Shown here in pieces: positions 1 to 5,943 of a DNA stretch of 12,228 bases (position 1 is its first letter; every line of letters begins with the position of its first letter). Origin of the DNA: Betaproteobacteria bacterium. GTDB taxonomy: Bacteria; Pseudomonadota; Gammaproteobacteria; Burkholderiales; SG8-41. The position numbers and the translations under genes were made by a program. The notes beneath the pieces are model-generated. The model was not told where the DNA came from. It ran no database searches and saw only the letters and a list, made by a program, of their open reading frames with translations. Where the stretch lies: assembly GCA_025356695.1 (NCBI GenBank), contig JANXSE010000436.1, forward strand, positions 1 to 12,228. Direction: 5' to 3'.

Positions 1-297
1 GATTCTGCGGGCGGAAAAATCACATTGACACTGCATGTGCAACCAAACGCGCGGCAGACCGCGGTGGCCGGGCGCCATGGCGACGCGCTGAAGCTCAAAA
101 TCGCTGCGCCGGCGGTCGATGACAAAGCCAATTGGGCACTAATTGACTTTTTACATCAATGGTTTAAGCTTCCACTCTCGCAGATCAGTATCCGCCAAGG
201 CAGTCGCGGTCGCCGCAAAATCGTCGAACTTGCCTGTTGCGACACCCAAACCATGAATCTGCTCGCCCGCTTGGAGTCATCGTGCCCGGCCAATTAG
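1..297 (+). CDS. DUF167 / YggU family protein, 5'-truncated by window edge
   Basis: Small conserved protein of the DUF167 (YggU) family, whose molecular function is not firmly known. The reading frame is open from base 1 and codes a beta-strand lead-in (ITLTLHVQPNARQTAVAG) that belongs to the family's conserved start, so the true start codon lies just left of the window; the in-frame TTG at 25 is an internal leucine codon. Family marks visible are LHVQPNAR, the HGDALKLKIAAPAVDDKAN block and the basic stretch QGSRGRRKIVEL near the C-terminus. The family normally has AN.AL after DDK, and here it reads ANWALIDFL. Its stop at 295-297 lies inside the next gene, so the two are probably co-transcribed and translationally coupled. 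Recognition of the family is by eye; no function is inferred. Confidence 0.88.
   Translation, partial: DSAGGKITLTLHVQPNARQTAVAGRHGDALKLKIAAPAVDDKANWALIDFLHQWFKLPLSQISIRQGSRGRRKIVELACCDTQTMNLLARLESSCPAN
273..276 (+). promoter_or_regulatory. Shine-Dalgarno that decides the first dynamin-like start
   Basis: GGAG lies 5 bases before the GTG at 282. It supports GTG-282 as the start rather than the in-frame TTG at 237, which has no comparable signal. The site is inside the end of the DUF167 gene. Confidence 0.6.
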
Positions 298-2174
298 AAC
301 AACGCATCGCCCAGTTTACCGACTGGCGCACCAAGTTAGTCTCTGCGATCGACGAGTTCCGCGCGTGGCAGGACACCTATGGTCACGCCGACATTGAGCA
401 AACGCTGCGCATTTATGACATGGTCGAAGGCCTGCGCAACGACCGCATCCGGCTTGCCTTCATGGGCGAATCGGCGGAAGACAAAATCGGCCTGATCAAC
501 GCACTGCTGTTTTCCGACATGCCGGGCGGGTTGCTGCCCATGGGCGTCGGCAGCGAGTTTCTCTGCGCGACCGAGATTTTTCACGATCCGAGCGAGTCGC
601 CCTACGTGCGCGTGCTGCCGATCGACACCCGCAAAAAACAGGAAAGCATCGCCAATCTGCGGCGCAGCCCGATTGAATGGATCACCATGCGGCTGAACCC
701 GGAATCGCCCGAATCCATCGCCGAGGCCACGCGCAGCCTGATGGAATCGCGCGCCGTCAGTATCGACGAAGCACGTTCGCTGACGCTGACCAACGTCGAA
801 CGCAGCGGCGACGCGGTGATGATCCCGGCGTGGCGTTATGCGCTGATCAACATGCCGCACCCGATGCTGAAAAGCGGATTGATCGCGCTCTACACCCCGG
901 GACCGCAAATGCTGGCGTCGGAGCCCGAGGTTGCGTTGCGCATTGCCTCAAGCGCGCAGTCGCTGCTGATGGTGCTTGGCAAGGAACTGGCGTCGTCTTC
1001 GCGCGATGTCTGGAAACAATACGCGCAGAATTCTCAGGCGCATAAATTCGTCGTGCTCGACAGCAGTGCCGGCGCCGATGCATCGACCGCGGCCAGCGTC
1101 GCGCACGCGCTCGAACTGCCGGACAACAACGTCATCGCCTTGCCGATCAAGCAGGCGGTGGCGGCACGCCTGGCGCACGAGGAATCAAGTGCGTTGATGG
1201 AAGGGTTTTCGCGACTTGAAAAGCTGCATGGCGAAAAACTGGTGCCGGAACGCCAGGCCCTGCTGCTGTCAGCGGTGGCCAAGGAAATCGGTCCGCTGGT
1301 GCAGTCGGCACGGCAGGCGGTAGCAGCGCGCTTCATCGCCACGGTCAAGGAAATGCAGGATCTGACCTCGACCTCAGGCAAGAACCGCAGCGTCGCCCAA
1401 GACATGCTGACGCGCCTTGAAGGTGAGCGCAAGCTTTACCAGAAAAGCGTGGCCCAGTTTAATGTTACCTACTCCGATCTCAATGCCAAGGGACAGGAAC
1501 TGCTCGCCACCCTGCACGACGACCGCATAGAGGAAATTCTCAGCCACGACCGCGAGTTCATCCAGGGCGCATGGACAACCGCCGGCATGTGGAAAAACAT
1601 GCAGGGCCTGTTTGGCTACTTTGCGACGCAGGTCGAAAAAATCCTTAATTACGCGGAAAAACTGCGTGACGCCGTCGACGGCATCTATCAGAGCTTCCAT
1701 GAAAACTTCGGCCTCGCCAAACTGAGCCCGCCGCCGATCACGCTGCAAAAACACCTTGAGGCCATGCATGCGCTGGAGGAAAACGCGCGTTCTTTCTGCC
1801 ATGATGCGCTGAACATCGCGACTTACAAGGATTTTCTGCTGAAGAAGTTCTACGACGGCCTGGTCGAAGAAGCGCGCCAGCAGTTTGAACTGACGCGGAT
1901 CGACACCGAGCACTGGCTGCGCGGCGCCTTGGGGCCGCTCAATGGGCAGATCATGGAGCGCCAGACCCTGATGCTCAAACGCGTCGAGAGCCTGCGCAAC
2001 ATGAAGGACAACCTGATGTCGGTGCAGGAGCGCATCAAACAGCTCGACAGCCAGCGCCAGTCACTGAAAAAACAGGGCGAGCAGCTTGACCTCCTGCGCA
2101 CCAACCTGGCACTGAACAATCCGCAGCCGCCGGCCAAACCGGCAACCGCCCCCGCCCCCCTGCCGGCGGCCTGA
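282..2174 (+). CDS. Dynamin-like protein with degenerate GTPase domain (pseudo-GTPase paralog)
   Basis: 630-residue dynamin-like protein, paralogous end to end with the next gene. Start GTG-282 was chosen because it follows a good Shine-Dalgarno and because VPGQLEQ then aligns with MTSQLEQ of the paralog, putting both P-loops at residues 62-69. The GTPase domain (about 45-310) has lost its signature: P-loop is GESAEDKI (GKT became DKI, lysine kept), G3 is YTPG (Asp to Tyr, residues 204-207) and the NKID of the paralog is DSSA (260-263). The region after it is shorter than in the paralog. The G2-region threonine (ATEIFHD) remains. The C-terminal half is helical, with a conserved REFIQGAWTTAGMWKN block, a coiled-coil-like stretch near the end and a Pro/Ala-rich tail. 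Bacterial dynamins act on membranes and often work in pairs. I infer a non-hydrolysing partner of the downstream GTPase. The frame is intact, so it is not a decaying pseudogene. Confidence 0.85.
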   Translation: MPGQLEQRIAQFTDWRTKLVSAIDEFRAWQDTYGHADIEQTLRIYDMVEGLRNDRIRLAFMGESAEDKIGLINALLFSDMPGGLLPMGVGSEFLCATEIFHDPSESPYVRVLPIDTRKKQESIANLRRSPIEWITMRLNPESPESIAEATRSLMESRAVSIDEARSLTLTNVERSGDAVMIPAWRYALINMPHPMLKSGLIALYTPGPQMLASEPEVALRIASSAQSLLMVLGKELASSSRDVWKQYAQNSQAHKFVVLDSSAGADASTAASVAHALELPDNNVIALPIKQAVAARLAHEESSALMEGFSRLEKLHGEKLVPERQALLLSAVAKEIGPLVQSARQAVAARFIATVKEMQDLTSTSGKNRSVAQDMLTRLEGERKLYQKSVAQFNVTYSDLNAKGQELLATLHDDRIEEILSHDREFIQGAWTTAGMWKNMQGLFGYFATQVEKILNYAEKLRDAVDGIYQSFHENFGLAKLSPPPITLQKHLEAMHALEENARSFCHDALNIATYKDFLLKKFYDGLVEEARQQFELTRIDTEHWLRGALGPLNGQIMERQTLMLKRVESLRNMKDNLMSVQERIKQLDSQRQSLKKQGEQLDLLRTNLALNNPQPPAKPATAPAPLPAA

Positions 2175-2224
2175 CCGCGTCATTGCCAACGACGGTCGGC
2201 CCGTACGCGGCTGGTGACGCCGGT

Positions 2225-2252
2225 TTGCGTTTGTACAAATCCGATGTATCAT
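2225..2252 (+). promoter_or_regulatory. Candidate sigma-70 promoter with palindrome in the spacer
   Basis: TTGCGT (2225-2230), a 16-base spacer and TATCAT (2247-2252, five of six matches to TATAAT) form a plausible promoter in the 162-base gap ahead of the second dynamin-like gene. The spacer holds the perfect 10-base palindrome TTTGTACAAA (2230-2239), which could be a regulator site. The -35 match is weak, so this is a suggestion only. If real, the second gene can be expressed independently of the first. Confidence 0.3.
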
Positions 2253-2272
2253 GTGAAGTATTGCGCATAAGC

Positions 2273-2307
2273 TCCGGAAAAAACGTGGTTTTTTAATTTT
2301 CTCCGGA
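2273..2307 (+). other. Inverted repeats upstream of the second dynamin-like gene
   Basis: AAAAAAC (2278-2284) and GTTTTTT (2288-2294) are perfect complements around a 3-base loop. They are flanked by two copies of the self-complementary hexamer TCCGGA (2273-2278 and 2302-2307), which can add an outer 5-base-pair stem across an asymmetric loop. The outer stem would take in the A of the upstream ATG at 2307. The A/T-rich inner stem is a poor intrinsic terminator. A leader hairpin affecting translation is possible but unproven. Confidence 0.35.
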
Positions 2308-2336
2308 TGCGGCGCGTGCCCACGGCCCCCAAGCGG

Positions 2337-4301
2337 ATGACGAGCCAGCTCGAACAAGAAGTCGCCCACTATCAAGAGTGGCGGGTTCAGATGATCACCG
2401 GGATCGAGTCCTATAAATCATGGCTCGACACCAACGGCTACGCCGACATCCAGCAATCGCTGCGCATTTACGATCTGATTGAAAGTCTGCGCAACGACCG
2501 CATGACGCTCGCCTTCCTCGCTGAATTTTCGCGCGGCAAAACCGAACTGATCAATGCGATGTTCTTCTCGGATTTCAAGCAGCGCCTGCTGCCGTCCAAC
2601 GTTGGTCGCACCACCATGTGTCCGACAGAAATTTTTCATGACCCCGCCGACGAGCCGTACATCCGGCTGCTACCGATCGAAACACGCAAGCGCCAGGAAA
2701 GCGTCAGCGCGTTAAAACGCCAGGCGGTCGAGTGGATCAAGGTAAAACTCGACATCGATTCACGCGACGAAATGACCAGCGCGATGCAGCACCTGGTCGA
2801 GGTCAAATCCGTCAGTCTGGAAGAAGCCAAGTCGCTCGGCCTGTGGGATGAAAACGACCCGATGGCGAGCACCGTCGTCGTCAAGGAAGGCGGCATGGTC
2901 GAGATACCGGCCTGGCGCCATGCCATCATCAGCTATCCGCATCCGCTGCTGAAGAGCGGGCTGGTCGTGCTCGACACTCCGGGCCTCAATGCGCTGGGCA
3001 CCGAACCCGAATTGACGCTGTCGATGATCCCGAACGCGCACGCCATCCTGTTCATTCTTGCCATCGACACCGGCGTCACCAAATCGGACCTCGAAGTCTG
3101 GCAGAAATACGTGCAGCCGGCGGCGACCCGCCGCATCGCCGTGCTGAACAAGATCGATCTGATGTGGGACGAATTGAAAACCCCCGAACAGATCGCCGCC
3201 GATGTGAACCGGCAAATCGATTCAACCTCCGAACTGCTATCGGTGCCGCGTTCGCACGTAATGGCGGTATCGGCGCAAAAAGCGCTGCTGGCACGCGTCC
3301 GCGACGACAATGATTTGCTGGCAAAAACCGGCATCGAACAGCTCGAACACCTGCTCGCCTCCGAAATCATCCCGGCAAAACAGGAAATCATGCGCGCCGC
3401 CGTGCAGCGCGAGATCGGCACCATGGTCGCGGCCTCGCGCACGGCGGTAGCCAACCAGCTCACGGCGACCGCCACCGAGTTGAAGGAACTGTCCGTGATG
3501 TCGGGCAAGAACCGCAGCATGGCGCAGACCATGATCGCGCGGCTGGAGGCGGACCGCAAAAATTACCAGGCCACGGTGCAGGCCTTCCGCGCCACCTACA
3601 ACACGGTGACCGGCCAGGGCGCGACGCTGCTCAAGCAGCTTGACGACGATTCGATTGAAGCGGTGCTCAACAAGGACCGCGAGTTCATCGAAGGCGCGTG
3701 GACCACGGCGGGCCTCTGGAAAAGCATCCAGATGCTGTTCCAGCACTTTACGCTGGTGTCGAGCAAGATCCTCAACTTCGCAAACCAGATCAAGGGCCTG
3801 GTCGACATGACCTATGGCCACTTCCACGAAAAATTCGGTTTTGCCAAGCTTACGCCGCCGTCGCTCAATCTGGAAAAACACACGCTGACCATGACCGGCC
3901 TGCAGGCCACCGCCAAGCAGTTTTGCCATGATCCGGTCAATGTCGCCAAATACAAACACTTCGTCGTGCAGAAATTCTACGAGGGCCTGGTCAGCGAGGC
4001 GCGCAGCGTGTTTGAAATGACACGGCTGGATGTCGATGCATGGCTGAAATCGGCGCTCAATCCGCTGAACCTGCAGATCAAGGAACATGAGGGCGTGCTG
4101 TCCAAGCGGCTCGAGAATTTCAAGAAGATCCGCGACAACATCGGTTCTGTCGAAGGTCGCATCAAGCAGCTTGAAACGCAGCGCACGGTGCTCGAACAAC
4201 AACGCGACGTGCTGGCGCGCATCCAGGCCAGCCTCGACGGCAACGATCCGATGCAAGTCGCAACGCCTGCGGCGGCGGAACCGCAGGCCGCACTGGTCTA
4301 G
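2337..4301 (+). CDS. Dynamin-like GTPase, active-looking member of the pair
   Basis: 654-residue dynamin family GTPase, expected to bind and hydrolyse GTP and remodel or tether membranes. Motifs: P-loop AEFSRGKT (residues 62-69; the usual first Gly is Ala), G2-region threonine in MCPTEIFHDP, G3 DTPG (213-216), G4 NKID (271-274), and a G5-like VSAQKA. After the GTPase domain comes a long helical region with REFIEGAWTTAGLWKS, an amphipathic stretch ending in GFAKLTPP, and a C-terminal coiled-coil-like segment rich in Q/L/R. No clear transmembrane helix is seen, so membrane contact would be through an amphipathic or paddle-like element. Start: ATG-2337 aligns exactly with the paralog's start; ATG-2307 in frame would add ten residues (MRRVPTAPKR), and neither has a clear Shine-Dalgarno. 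The stop lies 3 bases from the convergent pap stop. The physiological role is unknown. Confidence 0.9.
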   Translation: MTSQLEQEVAHYQEWRVQMITGIESYKSWLDTNGYADIQQSLRIYDLIESLRNDRMTLAFLAEFSRGKTELINAMFFSDFKQRLLPSNVGRTTMCPTEIFHDPADEPYIRLLPIETRKRQESVSALKRQAVEWIKVKLDIDSRDEMTSAMQHLVEVKSVSLEEAKSLGLWDENDPMASTVVVKEGGMVEIPAWRHAIISYPHPLLKSGLVVLDTPGLNALGTEPELTLSMIPNAHAILFILAIDTGVTKSDLEVWQKYVQPAATRRIAVLNKIDLMWDELKTPEQIAADVNRQIDSTSELLSVPRSHVMAVSAQKALLARVRDDNDLLAKTGIEQLEHLLASEIIPAKQEIMRAAVQREIGTMVAASRTAVANQLTATATELKELSVMSGKNRSMAQTMIARLEADRKNYQATVQAFRATYNTVTGQGATLLKQLDDDSIEAVLNKDREFIEGAWTTAGLWKSIQMLFQHFTLVSSKILNFANQIKGLVDMTYGHFHEKFGFAKLTPPSLNLEKHTLTMTGLQATAKQFCHDPVNVAKYKHFVVQKFYEGLVSEARSVFEMTRLDVDAWLKSALNPLNLQIKEHEGVLSKRLENFKKIRDNIGSVEGRIKQLETQRTVLEQQRDVLARIQASLDGNDPMQVATPAAAEPQAALV

Positions 4302-4304
4302 CGC

Positions 4305-5780
4305 CTAGAGCGCCGCCTCCAGGCGCTCGCACAGGGTTCTGAGTATTTCGATCCGCGCAAAATATTTGTCGTTGGCGGGGATCAGCACCCACGGCGCGTG
4401 ATCGTTGCTGGTGCGTTCGATCATGTCGCAGACGGCGCTTTCATAGGCGTCCCACTTCTTGCGATTGCGCCAGTCTTCCCCGGTGATCTTGAAACTCTTG
4501 AACGCCGTTTTCTCGCGCTCGCGGAAACGCCGCAGCTGCTCTTCCTTGGTAATGGTGAGCCAGAACTTGGTGACGACGCCACCGGCCTCGACCAGCTGCG
4601 CCTCGAAATCGTTGATTTCGTGATAAGCGCGCATCCAGTCCGCTTCCGAGCAGAATTTCTCGACGCGCTCGACCAGCACGCGACCGTACCACGAACGGTC
4701 AAAAATCGTTACCCGTCCGCAGCGCGGCATGCTGCGCCAGAAGCGCCACAGATAGGACTGGGCGCGCTCCTCCTCGCTCGGCGCGGCAACCGGCGTCACC
4801 TGATAGTGGCGCGCATCCATCGCACTGGTAACACGCCGGATGGCGCCGCCCTTGCCGGCCGCATCGGCCCCTTCGAAAACAATGATCAGCGACTTCTGCC
4901 GGAATTTTTTATGACGGCTGAGGAGGTTGAGCTGGCCCTGGTATTTTTCGAGTTTTTTGGCGTAGGCCTTGTGCGTGAGGCTGTTGTTGTAATCAAGCGC
5001 CGAAAGCAGCGTGCGACCATCCACCGCAGCCTCTGCCAAGGCCGCCGATTTGCTCACCGCCGGCCGTTTTCCGGAAAGCCGTTTTTTGAGCGCGTCGAGC
5101 ACCGTGCGGCCGACCGTCAGATAGCGATAATTCGGATCGGTGCCTTCGACCACCAGCCACGGCGCATAACCGGTGCTGGTTTCGCGCAATGCGTCTTCCG
5201 AAACCTGGCGGAATTTGTCGTAGAGCTTGAAACGCTGCCAGTCGGTGTCGGTGACGCGCCAGCGCGTCTTCGGATCGGCCTCGAGTGCCTTCAAGCGGGT
5301 CTTCTGCGCCTTCTTCGACAGGTGAAACCAGAACTTCAGGATCAGCGCGCCCTCGTCAGCGAGCATGCGCTCGAACTGCACAATCTCTTCCATCGCCAGC
5401 TTCATTTCCGCGTCACCGGTCCTGCCGGTCACCCGATTGACGATCGGGTCGGTATGCCAGGCGCCGAACAGGATGCCGATGCGGCCCTTCGGCGGCAGCC
5501 CGCGCCAGTAGCGCCACATGCGCGGACGTTCGCGTTCCTCGTCTGACATTTCGCCGAAGGCCTGCGTGCGGATATGTCGCGGGTCCATCCATTCGTTGAG
5601 GATGTTGACCGTTTCACCCTTGCCGGCGCCGTCGACACCGCCGATGATGATGATCACCGGAAAATTCTTGTCGGCCAACAAGTCGTACTGCGCCTTGAGC
5701 AGCGCCTCGCGCAACTTCGGCACCGCCTTGTCGTATTCGCGACCGGAAATCCGATGACCCAGTTCAGCCGATTCAAACAT
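4305..5780 (-). CDS. pap: Polyphosphate:AMP phosphotransferase (two-domain PPK2, class II)
   Basis: 491-residue enzyme made of two fused PPK2 domains, expected to make ADP from AMP using polyphosphate in the cytoplasm. The N-terminal domain (about 1-235) has a Walker A GVDGAGKG (48-55), but where the C-terminal domain has a Walker B-type FDRSWYGR (360-367) it reads LFGAWHTDP, so it lacks the Asp-Arg pair. The C-terminal domain (about 265-491) has Walker A GADAAGKG (304-311) and looks catalytically complete. Known class II enzymes are of this length and fused build. The start MFESAELGH was chosen because it matches the family's usual N-terminus as I recall it; a longer in-frame opening to 5966 would run through the control region and into the divergent gene. 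An AAGG lies about 9 bases upstream. It is divergent from the channel gene and convergent with the dynamin-like GTPase. Confidence 0.93.
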   Translation of the reverse strand: MFESAELGHRISGREYDKAVPKLREALLKAQYDLLADKNFPVIIIIGGVDGAGKGETVNILNEWMDPRHIRTQAFGEMSDEERERPRMWRYWRGLPPKGRIGILFGAWHTDPIVNRVTGRTGDAEMKLAMEEIVQFERMLADEGALILKFWFHLSKKAQKTRLKALEADPKTRWRVTDTDWQRFKLYDKFRQVSEDALRETSTGYAPWLVVEGTDPNYRYLTVGRTVLDALKKRLSGKRPAVSKSAALAEAAVDGRTLLSALDYNNSLTHKAYAKKLEKYQGQLNLLSRHKKFRQKSLIIVFEGADAAGKGGAIRRVTSAMDARHYQVTPVAAPSEEERAQSYLWRFWRSMPRCGRVTIFDRSWYGRVLVERVEKFCSEADWMRAYHEINDFEAQLVEAGGVVTKFWLTITKEEQLRRFREREKTAFKSFKITGEDWRNRKKWDAYESAVCDMIERTSNDHAPWVLIPANDKYFARIEILRTLCERLEAAL

Positions 5781-5817
5781 GCAGGCACCCTTCCCGCCGA
5801 TGATCGGCGGCATGACG

Positions 5818-5823
5818 AATATT
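5818..5823 (-). promoter_or_regulatory. Weak candidate -10 for pap
   Basis: Read leftward, AATATT lies 24 bases beyond the left edge of the FNR-type box, and TATTCG overlaps it two bases further on. The spacing is near that of class II activated promoters, but the match to TATAAT is modest. It would allow the same box to serve pap as well as the channel gene. Confidence 0.25.
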
Positions 5824-5847
5824 TTCCGCGGCCGTTTCGTTTTAACG

Positions 5848-5861
5848 TTGACCCACGTCAA
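5848..5861. promoter_or_regulatory. FNR/Anr-type operator in the divergent pap / channel control region
   Basis: TTGAC-CCAC-GTCAA is a perfect inverted repeat with the spacing of the FNR/Anr/Dnr consensus TTGAT-N4-ATCAA; the only departure is C for T at the fifth position of both half-sites. It lies 67 bases upstream of the pap start and 82 bases upstream of the channel start. Its centre is 41-42 bases from the start site predicted from the rightward GATAAT element, which is the classic class II activator position. Regulation by oxygen or nitric oxide is inferred from the site; which family member binds is unknown. Confidence 0.55.
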
Positions 5862-5884
5862 GCAGCCGCGTTTTGCCCTGTGTG

Positions 5885-5890
5885 GATAAT
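5885..5890 (+). promoter_or_regulatory. Candidate -10 element for the channel gene
   Basis: GATAAT matches TATAAT at five of six positions and is preceded by TG. It begins 24 bases after the right edge of the FNR-type box with no good -35 between, as expected of an activator-dependent promoter. Transcription would start near 5896-5897, giving a leader of about 47 bases. Confidence 0.45.
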
Positions 5891-5943
5891 GATAAGGCAT
5901 AACATGTGCGATTTCCGGCACCGACTTCCGCTCAGGATCCACC

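Noticed and set aside
282..2174. First dynamin-like gene as a decaying pseudogene
   Set aside because: The frame is intact over 630 codons, has a good ribosome binding site, and keeps conserved C-terminal blocks matching the paralog. The motif changes look like specialisation rather than decay.
3237..4256. Long leftward open frame opposite the second dynamin gene
   Set aside because: It is a His/Arg/Phe-rich shadow of a well-supported gene, with no domain.
4398..5546. Long rightward open frame opposite pap
   Set aside because: It is a shadow of the PPK2 coding sequence with no recognisable motifs.
5848..5853. TTGACC as an ordinary -35 element
   Set aside because: At 17 bases downstream the sequence is TTTTGC, not a -10. 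The symmetric repeat and the GATAAT at class II distance explain it better.
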